Assembly (NCBI RefSeq): GCF_002206625.1
Contig: NZ_NGUP01000004.1
Coordinates: 1 to 64,000 of the forward strand
Origin: Polynucleobacter campilacus
Lineage (GTDB): Bacteria; Pseudomonadota; Gammaproteobacteria; Burkholderiales; Burkholderiaceae
Reading direction: 5' to 3'
Length of the DNA: 64,000 bases
How positions within the stretch are numbered: the stretch's first letter is position 1; the number at the start of each line of letters is the position of its first letter. Below, piece by piece: positions 18,257 to 27,505 of the stretch. The notes below the pieces were generated by a model. That model was not told the DNA's origin, searched no databases, and was given only the letters and a program-made list of their open reading frames with translations. A program made the position numbers and the translations under genes.

Positions 18257-18757
18257 ATGGAAGAGAAAAACTACATTACGCCCCCTGGCCACGAACGCAT
18301 CAAAGCCGAGCTTCTCAAGCTTCTAAACGTGGATCGGCCTGAAATTGTCCAGGTGGTTCATTGGGCAGCCTCAAACGGCGACCGCTCAGAAAACGGGGAC
18401 TATATCTACGGCAAGAAACGCCTACGGGAGATTGATCGCCGTATACGCTTTCTCAATAAACGTCTGGAATTTGCCGTAGTTGTCGATAATTCAGCCCGAA
18501 AAAATGGAGATTCGGATGCTGAACAAGTCTTCTTTGGAGCTACAGTGACCTACTCCCCACTGGAGGGATCGGAAGCTGGAAAAGAAACGGTGGTCACCAT
18601 TGTTGGGGTCGAAGAGGTTGACCTTGAAAAAAATCATGTGAGCTGGGTATCACCGATTGCTAAGGCATTAATTAAAGCAAGGCTGGGAGATAGTGTTGTG
18701 ATCCAAACACCCACGGGTCCTTCTGAGATTGAAATACTCGCAGTCGAGTATCTCTAG
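18257..18757 (+). CDS. greB: Transcription elongation factor GreB
   Basis: Rescues backtracked RNA polymerase by stimulating transcript cleavage through the secondary channel. The N-terminal coiled-coil hairpin carries the acidic tip in SNGDRSENGDYIYGKKRLREID (tip residues near 44-49), and the C-terminal FKBP-like domain covers about 85-165. The IYGKKRLREIDRRIRFL pattern separates GreB from GreA. I start at the ATG at 18257 (166 aa); the frame runs open back into tRNA-Arg but has no coding sense there. The start lies only 19 bases from the divergent tRNA, so its promoter must fall inside the tRNA gene. Confidence 0.94.
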   Translation: MEEKNYITPPGHERIKAELLKLLNVDRPEIVQVVHWAASNGDRSENGDYIYGKKRLREIDRRIRFLNKRLEFAVVVDNSARKNGDSDAEQVFFGATVTYSPLEGSEAGKETVVTIVGVEEVDLEKNHVSWVSPIAKALIKARLGDSVVIQTPTGPSEIEILAVEYL

Positions 18758-18771
18758 GCAGTTTGCAAACT

Positions 18772-21174
18772 TTAAACTGCTCGGGTACGAGTTACTCGCA
18801 TGACATCGTGATTGGTGCGCAGACTACGCATCACTTTTGATAAATGCAAGCGATCGTATACCTGGATCGTAAAACGAATGGTGACTGAATCTTCCTTGTA
18901 GCGATCTTCCATCGATACATTCATGATGTTTGAATCCGCAGAGGTGACACTGCTGGCAACCCGTGCAAGCACCCCTTTGCCTTGGCGAGTGTCAATCGCT
19001 AAATCTACTTCAAACTCACGATGAACTTCTTTACCCCACTCTACCTCTACCCACTTATCGCCATCTTTTGAGAGCATGCGTAGCGCAACTGGGCAGTCAT
19101 TCGTATGAACTTGTAAACCCTCACCCTTACCGAGGTAGCCAATGATGTTATCGCCTGGTATTGGATGACAACAAGTCTGAAAGTGAATAGAGTTTCCTTC
19201 ACGGCCATCAACCAAAATAGCCTGACGCTGATGGTGGTGCGCTTCTGAGGTAGCCGCTATCCAATCTAATGCACCTAAGCGCATCTGATCACTGCCGCCT
19301 TCATCGTCAATCAATATCTTAAGGCGAATGGCTAACTCTTGTGGTGACCTACGACCTAAAGCAATATTCACACAGGCTTCTTCGCGGGTTTTATCACCCG
19401 TCCAATGAATGAGTTTTTCCCAAAGCTCTGCAGTCAGAAGCGCTGCATCAACACCTTGCTGACGAAGGCTATTTGCTAAGAGACGCTCACCTAGCTGTAA
19501 TGATTCAGAATAATGCTTAGTTTTTAAAGAATGTCGTATCGATGCGCGGGCTTTACCGGTACGCACAAAGACTAACCAACCAGGGTTGGGCTGTGAGCTG
19601 GCTGAAGTGACCACCTCAACAATGTCGCCGTTCTTTAGCTCGCTGCGCAATGGCAGCTGCAAGCCATTAATCTTGACTGCAACGCAAGTATTTCCAAGAT
19701 CGCTGTGAATGGAATAGGCAAAGTCAAGCGCAGTAGCCCCTCTCGGAAGTGCTCTAATTTGCCCTTTAGGAGTAAAAACATAAACTGCATCAGGGAACAA
19801 ATCAATCTTGACGTGCTCCAGAAATTCTTGTGAATCGCCACTGCTATCTTGTATATCAATCAGAGATTGCAACCACTGATGAGCGCGGTTTTGCACTTCA
19901 CTCATATCCGGTGAGCCATCTTTATAGGCCCAGTGTGCCGCAACGCCAGCCTCGGCTACCGCATGCATATCCGCCGTACGAATCTGAAACTCTACTGGTA
20001 CGCCTGATGGGCCTAATAGCGTTGTATGGAGTGATTGATAGCCATTTAGCTTAGGAATGGCGATGTAATCTTTGAACTTGCCAGGCATGGGCTTGTAGAG
20101 AGAATGCAAGATCCCAAGTGCACGATAGCAAGCATCAATACTTTGTACCGTAACGCGAAAGGCATACACATCCAAAACCTGAGAAAAACTCACGTGCTTA
20201 ATACGCATTTTGTTATAGATACTATAGAGTGTTTTCTCACGACCACGCAGATCCACTTCGAGATTGACTTTTGCAAACGCTAAGCGCGAGGTTTGCAAAA
20301 TCTTTTCAATCATTTCCTTACGATTGCCACGTGCCCTTTTGACCGATGCCTCAATCACCCGAAAGCGCATTGGCATGGAATAACGAAAGCTCAGGTCTTG
20401 TAAGTCGCGATAAATAATATTTAAGCCTAAGCGGTGTGCAATCGGCGCATAAATTTCAATCGTTTCTGCAGCAACCCTGCGGCGCTTCTCCATGGGAACT
20501 GCATCCAGAGTGCGCATATTGTGTGTACGATCAGCCAGCTTGACTAAGATGACACGTACATCACGCGCCATGGCCATAAACATTTTACGAAAGCTCTCCG
20601 CTTGCGCTTCTGCATGGCTCTGGAACTCTAATTTATCGAGCTTGGTTAGACCTTCTACCAATTCAGCAATCTTAGTGCCAAACTTTTCTACTAAGTCAGC
20701 ATTGGTAGACCCAGTATCTTCAATCACATCGTGCAATAAAGCAGCCATGATGGATGACGCATCCAAACGCCAAGTAGCGCAGAGTTCTGCTACAGCAACT
20801 GGATGGGTAATATAAGGCTCACCACTATGGCGGTATTGGCCTAAGTGAGCAGTATCTGCAAACTGAAACGCTTTTTTAATTTGTACAACTTCATCAGGCT
20901 TTAAGTAAGTCAGTTTCGAGAGTAAATTCTCAATTGAAACGACTTGATGTTTTAAGGGCTTACTGGGTGCAGAGGTTGGCCCGAATAAATGACGACTCGA
21001 TTGCGCTAGCAATGACGCCAAAACAGATTGTGAACTGCTGGTTTGATGAATGTACTTGGGTATATCTGAGGATGTATTTAATAACTCAGTTTGGATAGCC
21101 CCCATCGAGGATTCAATGGGCGAGACCCCTCCTACTAATTCCGATGTTTTTGCTGTACCTAGAGGGAGCTCCAC
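18772..21174 (-). CDS. spoT: Bifunctional (p)ppGpp synthetase/hydrolase (RSH)
   Basis: Makes and breaks the stringent-response alarmone. The N-terminal HD hydrolase domain is intact (LLHDVIEDT near residue 145). The synthetase domain has KFKDYIAIPKLNGYQSLH, the basic RXKD-like form of bifunctional enzymes rather than acidic EXDD of RelA, and the catalytic Glu in VEFQIRT. TGS (about 455-515) and a C-terminal ACT domain (about 725-798) follow. At 800 residues it has an N-terminal extension of about 80. The start is GTG, set by AGGAG five bases upstream. It lies 15 bases after rpoZ and converges on greB. Confidence 0.95.
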   Translation of the reverse strand: MELPLGTAKTSELVGGVSPIESSMGAIQTELLNTSSDIPKYIHQTSSSQSVLASLLAQSSRHLFGPTSAPSKPLKHQVVSIENLLSKLTYLKPDEVVQIKKAFQFADTAHLGQYRHSGEPYITHPVAVAELCATWRLDASSIMAALLHDVIEDTGSTNADLVEKFGTKIAELVEGLTKLDKLEFQSHAEAQAESFRKMFMAMARDVRVILVKLADRTHNMRTLDAVPMEKRRRVAAETIEIYAPIAHRLGLNIIYRDLQDLSFRYSMPMRFRVIEASVKRARGNRKEMIEKILQTSRLAFAKVNLEVDLRGREKTLYSIYNKMRIKHVSFSQVLDVYAFRVTVQSIDACYRALGILHSLYKPMPGKFKDYIAIPKLNGYQSLHTTLLGPSGVPVEFQIRTADMHAVAEAGVAAHWAYKDGSPDMSEVQNRAHQWLQSLIDIQDSSGDSQEFLEHVKIDLFPDAVYVFTPKGQIRALPRGATALDFAYSIHSDLGNTCVAVKINGLQLPLRSELKNGDIVEVVTSASSQPNPGWLVFVRTGKARASIRHSLKTKHYSESLQLGERLLANSLRQQGVDAALLTAELWEKLIHWTGDKTREEACVNIALGRRSPQELAIRLKILIDDEGGSDQMRLGALDWIAATSEAHHHQRQAILVDGREGNSIHFQTCCHPIPGDNIIGYLGKGEGLQVHTNDCPVALRMLSKDGDKWVEVEWGKEVHREFEVDLAIDTRQGKGVLARVASSVTSADSNIMNVSMEDRYKEDSVTIRFTIQVYDRLHLSKVMRSLRTNHDVMRVTRTRAV

Positions 21175-21189
21175 ACCGGAACTCCTAAA

Positions 21190-21393
21190 TTACAAAGGTA
21201 CTTTGGTCAGCATGTCACGGTCGGTCACACCAGCTGCAACTTCACGCAGCGCAACTACCGTTGCTTTATCTTTGGACTCGACACGTGGGGAGTGACCTTG
21301 AACTAATTGGCGAGCGCGATAAGTCGCAGCCAAAACCAGTTCAAAACGATTTGGGATGGTTTTAAGACAATCTTCTACAGTGATACGGGCCAT
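21190..21393 (-). CDS. rpoZ: RNA polymerase omega subunit
   Basis: Small subunit that helps assemble RNA polymerase and forms part of a ppGpp site. The sequence [20 protein letters not shown], then RARQL and the ALREVAAG motif, is typical, and 67 residues is normal for betaproteobacteria. The frame is open nine codons further upstream, but the conserved MARITVED start at 21393 is chosen. It sits between gmk and the RSH gene, linking polymerase, GTP/GDP supply and ppGpp in one operon. Confidence 0.96.
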   Translation of the reverse strand: MARITVEDCLKTIPNRFELVLAATYRARQLVQGHSPRVESKDKATVVALREVAAGVTDRDMLTKVPL

Positions 21394-21438
21394 GCTGAAC
21401 TCACTTAACTTTAGCTTCAATACCCATAGGATAACTGA

Positions 21439-22077
21439 TTAGACCCCGAGGCGTCTTAAAAGGGCTGGATTTCTGGCCATAGCAGGCCCAGAACGCAGGC
21501 GGCTGGCTGCCAAAATATGCTTAAGATCAACCAGAGCCTGATCGAAAGAGTCATTCACCACAATATAGTCAGCCTCATGGGCGTGCAGCAGCTCGACGTG
21601 TGCCGCAGCTAAACGCCTTGCAATAGTGGCTTCATCATCCTGCCCGCGCTTACGAAGGCGCTCCTCTAAAGCTTCAATTGAAGGGGGAAAAATGAAGATC
21701 CACTGAGCGGAGGGAATGAGCTTGCGAATCTGTTGCGCCCCTTGCCAATCGATCTCAAGCACGACATCGCTACCCGCTTGCATTTGTGATTCAATCCAAG
21801 GTTTAGAGGTCCCATAAAAATGACCATGCACTTCTGCCCATTCCAAAAAGTGACCTTGTTCTTTCTCGCGAAGGAATTCTTCTTTGGAAACAAAGCGATA
21901 ATTTTTGCCATCCACTTCACCCGACCTAGGTGATCGTGTTGTAGTTGATAAAGAGAGAGTCAATCCCGCATCCGCTTGCAGCAGCGCATCAACCAAAGAA
22001 GATTTACCTGCACCAGATGGCGCAACAATCATCAACATGCTGCCTTGATATGCTGGAGTTGGGTTTGCCTTAGTCAT
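21439..22077 (-). CDS. gmk: Guanylate kinase
   Basis: Phosphorylates GMP to GDP with ATP in the cytoplasm. The P-loop APSGAGKSSLVDALL is near residue 18, the GMP-binding STTTRSPRSGEVDGKNYRFVS stretch near 45-65 (key Arg and Tyr present), and EIDWQGAQQIR near 107. Length 212 is normal. It precedes rpoZ by 45 bases on the same strand in the conserved gmk-rpoZ-RSH order. Confidence 0.97.
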   Translation of the reverse strand: MTKANPTPAYQGSMLMIVAPSGAGKSSLVDALLQADAGLTLSLSTTTRSPRSGEVDGKNYRFVSKEEFLREKEQGHFLEWAEVHGHFYGTSKPWIESQMQAGSDVVLEIDWQGAQQIRKLIPSAQWIFIFPPSIEALEERLRKRGQDDEATIARRLAAAHVELLHAHEADYIVVNDSFDQALVDLKHILAASRLRSGPAMARNPALLRRLGV

Positions 22078-22093
22078 GATTCAATTGTACGGA

Positions 22094-23020
22094 TTACTCT
22101 AAGTTTTGTACTTGTTCGCGCATTTGCTCTATCAAGAGTTTGAGTTCCAGGGCGGCCTGGGTGCACTCTTCGGAAACAGACTTGGAACTTAAGGTATTAG
22201 CCTCACGATTGAGCTCTTGCATTAAGAAATCCAAACGCTTACCAACAGGGCCTTTGCCAGCCAGAGCAGTGTCAACTGCTTGTAGATGTGTTTTTAAGCG
22301 AGCAAATTCTTCTGCGACATCAATACGCACTGCATAGAGCACAACCTCTTGACGAATACGCTCCATCAGCTCTGTGCCGGACTTGGCTTGCTCTTGAACT
22401 GCTAAAGCCTCTGATAAACGTTCGGTAAGTTTTGCTTGGTACTGAGCCACATACTCTGGAACTTTTGGTTCAATCGTTTTCACGATCGCACGCATCTTGC
22501 CTGTGATATTGGTGAGAACGCCAACCAAAGCCTTGCCTTCGGCATTTCGGCTTTCGGTTAAAACCGTTAAGGCTGCTTTACCAGCCTCGACAGTAGCGGC
22601 GATCCAACCCTCTTCCTCGCCGCGCGGCTCAGAAACAACCCCTGGCCAGCGGAGTACATCAGAAATACTGAGCTCTCGAGCATTGGCAAAGGTTTTTTGC
22701 ACCTGGGATTGAAAGATTTTAAGCGCATCTAAGCGATCTTGATTTAATGCTCCCAGGGCTTGGGGGTTGGCTTTGGCAGCTCCGCTACTGCTATTAATCC
22801 GCCAGGCTGCTCTAAATTCGACTTTTCCCCGAGAAAGGCTCTGAGTCACCAACTCCCGTAAGACGGGCTCTGCCCCACGGCATTCGTCTGGAAGACGAAA
22901 TCCTAAATCCAGAAAGCGGCTGTTAACAGCCCGACATTCCACCTGCAGATCAGCAACTACGCCAGCCCCTAGGGATACTTGGCGAGAAGCGCTGCCATAA
23001 CCAGTCATGCTCGATATCAT
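22094..23020 (-). CDS. YicC/YloC family endoribonuclease
   Basis: A 308-residue homologue of YicC/YloC. The N-terminal [14 protein letters not shown] and EVRxVNxR-like [19 protein letters not shown] are the YicC_N domain. The C-terminal DUF1732 domain ends in [21 protein letters not shown] and [22 protein letters not shown]. coli YicC has been reported to act with RNases on small RNAs and as an RNase itself. It lies 16 bases upstream of gmk on the same strand, a common arrangement. It is divergent from rph across a 54-base gap, so two RNA-processing genes share one control region. Confidence 0.92.
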   Translation of the reverse strand: MISSMTGYGSASRQVSLGAGVVADLQVECRAVNSRFLDLGFRLPDECRGAEPVLRELVTQSLSRGKVEFRAAWRINSSSGAAKANPQALGALNQDRLDALKIFQSQVQKTFANARELSISDVLRWPGVVSEPRGEEEGWIAATVEAGKAALTVLTESRNAEGKALVGVLTNITGKMRAIVKTIEPKVPEYVAQYQAKLTERLSEALAVQEQAKSGTELMERIRQEVVLYAVRIDVAEEFARLKTHLQAVDTALAGKGPVGKRLDFLMQELNREANTLSSKSVSEECTQAALELKLLIEQMREQVQNLE

Positions 23021-23074
23021 AGGGACATTGTAGATTCTTTATTTGTTCCAACCCAAACCTTTAGGCAAAATTTG

Positions 23075-23806
23075 ATGAGCACCCAATCTATCACCCGTCC
23101 AAGCGGCCGCAAGCCAAAAGACCTGCGCCCTGTCACGATTTCCAGGGCCTTTACTAAGCATGCTGAAGGCTCCGTCCTGATCGCCTTTGGGGATACCAAG
23201 GTGCTGTGTACTGCCAGCATTCTAGATAAGGTGCCACCACATAAAAGAGGCTCAGGTGAAGGCTGGGTTACTGCTGAATATGGCATGCTGCCCCGCTCTA
23301 CTCATACCCGTAGTGATCGAGAAGCGGCGCGAGGTAAACAATCTGGTCGCACCCAAGAAATTCAGCGTCTGATTGGTCGCGCAATGCGCAGCATCTTCAA
23401 TCTAGAAATTTTGGGTGAGCGCACGATTCATTTAGATTGTGATGTCTTGCAAGCCGATGGTGGCACACGTACTGCTTCGATTACTGGAGCTTATGTTGCT
23501 GCGCGAGATGCAGTCAATCACTTACTCAAAAGTGGAGCTCTGACTCAAGACCCGATCATAGATAGCGTTGCCGCTATTTCGGTTGGCATTTATCAAGGCA
23601 CTCCCGTATTAGATCTAGACTATCCAGAAGACTCCTCTTGCGATACAGATATGAATGTGGTCATGACCGGCAAAGGCGGCATGATTGAAGTTCAAGGCAC
23701 TGCAGAAGGCCCAGCATTTTCCAGAACTGAACTCAATGCCCTTCTCGACTTAGCTGAACAAGGCATTCGGGAACTAAGCCAGCTACAAATAGAAGCATTG
23801 AAGTAA
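23075..23806 (+). CDS. rph: Ribonuclease PH
   Basis: Phosphorolytic 3' exonuclease that trims tRNA precursors. Conserved blocks: [13 protein letters not shown] at the start, [17 protein letters not shown] near 32, [19 protein letters not shown] near 65-83, and [11 protein letters not shown] near 93. The phosphate-binding Arg and the catalytic [19 protein letters not shown] region (near 180) are present. I start at ATG 23075 (243 aa, normal length). The open frame upstream overlaps the divergent yicC start and is not coding. No frameshift like that of E. coli K-12 rph is seen. Confidence 0.96.
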   Translation: MSTQSITRPSGRKPKDLRPVTISRAFTKHAEGSVLIAFGDTKVLCTASILDKVPPHKRGSGEGWVTAEYGMLPRSTHTRSDREAARGKQSGRTQEIQRLIGRAMRSIFNLEILGERTIHLDCDVLQADGGTRTASITGAYVAARDAVNHLLKSGALTQDPIIDSVAAISVGIYQGTPVLDLDYPEDSSCDTDMNVVMTGKGGMIEVQGTAEGPAFSRTELNALLDLAEQGIRELSQLQIEALK

Positions 23807-23840
23807 CTATTGCTTGGTAATAATTCATATTTATTAGTTA

Positions 23841-24431
23841 ATGCATAAGCTCGTTCTCGCCTCCAACAATGCTGGGAAAGTGAAAGAATTTCAGGCGCTC
23901 TTGGCGCCATTGAATTTTGAAGTCATTCCACAAGGAGTCTTAGGCATACCTGCGGCTGAGGAACCTCATCACACCTTTGTAGAGAATGCGCTTGCTAAAG
24001 CACGTCATGCGAGTAGCGCCAGTGGTTTACCTGCCTTAGCAGATGACTCTGGTATTTGCGCTCATGCTTTAGACGGCAGACCTGGAGTGCACTCTGCTCG
24101 CTATGCTGGTGAGCCTGCCAATGATCTCGCCAATAATCGAAAACTCATCTCTGAATTAAACAATCAATCTGATCGCAGCGCGCATTATGTTTGTGCTCTG
24201 GTGCTAGTTAATAGTGCTGATGACCCCAATCCCATGATTGTTGAATCTAGCTGGTATGGCGTCATTGTGGATGAAGCAAAAGGAACTAATGGCTTTGGCT
24301 ATGACCCGCATTTTTTCTTACCTGAACTCAATCTGACCGCTGCAGAACTTGATCCTGCCCAAAAGAATTCAATCAGCCATCGCGGTCAAGCGCTGCGCGA
24401 GCTCATGAGCCAATTACAGACTCGTGTTTAA
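23841..24431 (+). CDS. rdgB: dITP/XTP pyrophosphatase (RdgB/HAM1)
   Basis: Removes non-canonical purine nucleoside triphosphates (dITP, XTP) so they do not enter DNA or RNA. The family start LVLASNNAGKVKEFQALL and the active-site ALADDSGICAHALDGRPGVHSARYAG (residues about 66-91, acidic residues intact) are clear. GTNGFGYDPHFFLPE and the closing ISHRGQALREL follow. Length 196 is normal. It lies 34 bases after rph, and its stop TAA shares one base with the hemW ATG. Confidence 0.96.
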   Translation: MHKLVLASNNAGKVKEFQALLAPLNFEVIPQGVLGIPAAEEPHHTFVENALAKARHASSASGLPALADDSGICAHALDGRPGVHSARYAGEPANDLANNRKLISELNNQSDRSAHYVCALVLVNSADDPNPMIVESSWYGVIVDEAKGTNGFGYDPHFFLPELNLTAAELDPAQKNSISHRGQALRELMSQLQTRV

Positions 24432-25615
24432 TGAGTATGGTGAATAAAATTTCGCTGACAGCCTTACCACCTCTGGCTTTGTATATTCACTTTCCGTGGT
24501 GTGAAAAGAAATGTCCTTATTGCGACTTTAATTCACATCAAATTAAAGATGGCACAAAACATACAGGTGGTTTTGATGAGCAGCGCTATATCAATGCTCT
24601 CATTACCGACCTTGAAACTGAGTTACCCAATATTTGGGGGCGCCAAGTACACAGCATCTTTATTGGCGGCGGCACACCTAGTCTCTTATCTGCTGCAGGC
24701 ATGGATCAATTACTCTGCGCTGTACGTGCCAGAGTTAATCTAGAGCCAGACGCAGAGATTACGATGGAAGCTAATCCTGGATCTGTTGAAGCGGATAAAT
24801 TGGCTGGCTTTGCTAAAGCTGGGATCAATCGGGTTTCATTAGGCATTCAGAGTTTTCAAGATGCACAGCTCAAAGCTTTAGGGCGAATTCATAATGGGGC
24901 TGAAGCAAAACGTGCAGTCCAAATTGCATTGGATTACTTCAAATCTGTTAATTTAGACCTGATGTATGGTTTGCCCAATCAAAGTCTTGAGGCGGCAAGA
25001 TCGGATATAGAGACTGCCCTGTCTTTTAAGACCCCTCACCTTTCTCTTTACAACCTCACGCTTGAGCCCAACACCTACTTTGCGAACTTTCCTCCAAAGT
25101 TACCCAATGATGATGAGATTGATGCGATCTTTGAGCAAAATTTAGAACTCCTCACCAAAGCAGGCTATCAGCGTTATGAAGTCTCTGCTTATGCCAAGAA
25201 AGATCAGGAATGTAAGCACAACCTGAACTACTGGCGCTTTGGCGATTACACGGGCATTGGTGCTGGTGCCCATGGAAAGATTTCTTATCCGGGGAAAATT
25301 ACTCGCCAAGTTCGCGAGCGTCATCCAGAAACCTATATGCAGGCCATGGAGACAAAAGGCAACGCCCTCATTGAGTCCCGCGACATTGCTTCCAAAGATC
25401 TTCCCTTTGAATTTATGCTCAACACCTTAAGGCTGACAGATGGCGTTGATACGAATACCTTCAGTGAGCGCACTGGCCTGCCTTTGAGTGTGATTAGCAA
25501 AGGTCTGGAGGCAGCGAGTAAAAAAGGTTTATTAGATGAGAACCCGAGCAAACTCAAAGCAACCCCTTTGGGTCTTCGCTACTTGAACAATTTACAAGAA
25601 ATGTTCTTAGAGTAA
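24431..25615 (+). CDS. hemW: Radical SAM heme chaperone HemW
   Basis: A 394-residue radical SAM protein that delivers heme; once annotated as an oxygen-independent coproporphyrinogen oxidase. The [4Fe-4S] motif is CEKKCPYC near residue 27, with no extra Cys right after it as in HemN. GGGTPSLL, EANPGSVEADKL, NRVSLGIQSF and HNLNYWRFGDYTGIGAGAHG are the HemW blocks. The C-terminal winged-helix segment is present. The rph-rdgB-hemW order on one strand is typical of betaproteobacteria. A second ATG two codons downstream is possible. Confidence 0.93.
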   Translation: MSMVNKISLTALPPLALYIHFPWCEKKCPYCDFNSHQIKDGTKHTGGFDEQRYINALITDLETELPNIWGRQVHSIFIGGGTPSLLSAAGMDQLLCAVRARVNLEPDAEITMEANPGSVEADKLAGFAKAGINRVSLGIQSFQDAQLKALGRIHNGAEAKRAVQIALDYFKSVNLDLMYGLPNQSLEAARSDIETALSFKTPHLSLYNLTLEPNTYFANFPPKLPNDDEIDAIFEQNLELLTKAGYQRYEVSAYAKKDQECKHNLNYWRFGDYTGIGAGAHGKISYPGKITRQVRERHPETYMQAMETKGNALIESRDIASKDLPFEFMLNTLRLTDGVDTNTFSERTGLPLSVISKGLEAASKKGLLDENPSKLKATPLGLRYLNNLQEMFLE

Positions 25616-25631
25616 CTTGCTAGCTTTGAGA

Positions 25632-26429
25632 TTACTTACCAGCCCACACGGGCGACTCACCTTTTAAGAAGGAAGCGACACCGTTTTTAAAATCAGCACT
25701 GCCATACGTTTCCCGAATCAGATCTTCGCAATCAGGTAGTTGGTTAGCAATGATTCTGGCCATGATGAGTTTGCTAGCCTTTTGAGTAATGGGTGCCAGT
25801 TTTGACAAGCGCTCTGCTAAAGCATCTGCTTCTTTGCCAAGTTGATCGGCATCATACGTAGCCAGCAAGTAGCCTTGGGCTTTCAGTTCGTTTGCTGGAA
25901 TCATTTCTGCTAAGAGCAGCATGCGCCGAACGATATTCATACCCATGTGAGCAACCAACCAGGCGATATTGCCGGGATAGAGGCAGTTACCAAGGGTTCG
26001 AGCGATCGGTACACCAAACTTCGCGTCGGGCGTGGAGATCTTAAAGTCGCAACATGTCGCAATAGCAAGACCGCCACCCACCGCCATTCCGTCAATCACG
26101 GCAATCGTGGGTATTGGCAATGTTGCTAAGGGGTTTAAATAGTCATGAATGGCTGCTTCGTAACGAACGCCATCTTCACCATCTTGAAAACTCGTAAATT
26201 GCGCAATGTCACTGCCAGAGACAAAAGACTTGCCCCCAGCACCGCGAAAGATAGCCACCCGAATATCAGGATTCTTAGCAATGTCCTGGCAGATTGATTT
26301 CAGGCTTTCATACATAGCTACCGTCATGGCATTACGCGCAGCTGCATGATCGAAGGTAACGTACGCAATCTTGCCACGCAACTCAAGAACTACTTGCGCA
26401 ACCTTACCCTCTTGATCTTTTTCTGTCAT
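25632..26429 (-). CDS. Enoyl-CoA hydratase/isomerase-family protein
   Basis: A 265-residue crotonase-fold protein. The oxyanion-hole pieces are present (AARNAMT near 34 and KSFVSGSDIAQF near 70; GMAVGGGLAIATCCD near 115). Where classic hydratases have their two catalytic Glu residues, it reads FGVPIARTLG and IVRRMLLL, so both Glu appear missing. It is therefore unlikely to be a simple enoyl-CoA hydratase and may be a different crotonase (isomerase, hydrolase or lyase). It lies nine bases after a Bug solute-binding gene and divergent from a class III CoA-transferase, which suggests uptake and CoA-dependent breakdown of an organic acid. Confidence 0.85.
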   Translation of the reverse strand: MTEKDQEGKVAQVVLELRGKIAYVTFDHAAARNAMTVAMYESLKSICQDIAKNPDIRVAIFRGAGGKSFVSGSDIAQFTSFQDGEDGVRYEAAIHDYLNPLATLPIPTIAVIDGMAVGGGLAIATCCDFKISTPDAKFGVPIARTLGNCLYPGNIAWLVAHMGMNIVRRMLLLAEMIPANELKAQGYLLATYDADQLGKEADALAERLSKLAPITQKASKLIMARIIANQLPDCEDLIRETYGSADFKNGVASFLKGESPVWAGK

Positions 26430-26438
26430 GGAGAAAAC

Positions 26439-27428
26439 TTATTCAGCTTTAATGTTTAAGCTCTTAACCAAGCGCTGGTATTTAGCGAGCTCGCCAGCCA
26501 AGAAGAGGCTAAAGGCTGCAGGAGTTGCAGGACCTTCAGGCTGCAATCCCTGTGAATCTAATGTCTTCTTGATTTGGGGATCCGCCATCGCTGCTTTTAC
26601 TGCCTGATCGATCTTATTTACTACCGCTGGATCCATGCCCTTAGGCCCCATGATGGAATACCAGTTAGTCACATCAAATCCAGTAATGCCGACTTCATTA
26701 AATGTTGGAACATTAGGAAGTATTGATAAACGTTTAGGAGTAGAGATCGCCAATGCTTTTAGGCCACCCTGGTTAATTTGCTGTAAGTTTGGAGGCAAAG
26801 TATCAAAGTTCATCGTAATCTGACCACCAAGCAAATCGATAATGGCTTGGCCACTACCCTTGTATGGCACATGATTAATTTGAATGCCAGCAATCTTGCC
26901 AAATAACGCGCCCGCTAAATGCTGTGTGCTACCGATACCAGATGAACCGTAGGTCATCTGTCCTGGATTGGATTTAGCAAGCGAAATCAATTGCGCTACG
27001 GAATTCACTGGCAATGATGATTTAACAACCAATACGTTTGGCACATAACCTAAGTAGGTAATGGGCGTGAAATCGGTTGCAGGATTGTAAGGAACGTTGG
27101 TTAAAACAAATGGTGCAATAGCATTGGAGTTAGAGTGGCCAACCAACAAGGTGTAACCATCTGGATTAGCTTTAGCGATCTGATCTGCAGCGATCGTTCC
27201 AGCTGCTCCTGATTTGTTTTCAACAATAACGCTTTGACCCAAAATCTCGCCCATCTTCGGTGCGATGGCTCTAGCCACAATATCCGTGCCGCCACCTGGA
27301 GCAAATCCGACGATTAGTCGAATCGGTTTGCTTGGGAAGGCTTGCTGAGCGAGCGCAAGAAATGAAGCACAACTCAGGGTTGCAGCAATCAGGCTACGTA
27401 GCACCCACTTAGGTAATTGAACCAACAT
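26439..27428 (-). CDS. Bug-family (TctC-like) solute-binding protein
   Basis: A 329-residue periplasmic binding protein of tripartite tricarboxylate transporters. A Sec signal (about residues 1-27, ALAQQ) precedes the Bug fold: [23 protein letters not shown], then [15 protein letters not shown], and [19 protein letters not shown] strong GGAGG lies before the ATG. No TctA/TctB membrane subunits are adjacent, as is usual for the many orphan Bug genes of Burkholderiales. The ligand is probably a carboxylate; the neighbouring CoA-transferase and crotonase support an organic acid, but it cannot be named. Confidence 0.92.
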   Translation of the reverse strand: MLVQLPKWVLRSLIAATLSCASFLALAQQAFPSKPIRLIVGFAPGGGTDIVARAIAPKMGEILGQSVIVENKSGAAGTIAADQIAKANPDGYTLLVGHSNSNAIAPFVLTNVPYNPATDFTPITYLGYVPNVLVVKSSLPVNSVAQLISLAKSNPGQMTYGSSGIGSTQHLAGALFGKIAGIQINHVPYKGSGQAIIDLLGGQITMNFDTLPPNLQQINQGGLKALAISTPKRLSILPNVPTFNEVGITGFDVTNWYSIMGPKGMDPAVVNKIDQAVKAAMADPQIKKTLDSQGLQPEGPATPAAFSLFLAGELAKYQRLVKSLNIKAE

Positions 27429-27505
27429 ACAGCCTCCAAATTTATTTAAGTCGTTTTTGATACTATTGGATAATCATTCTAATCATATAAAAAACAAGCG
27501 AGACA

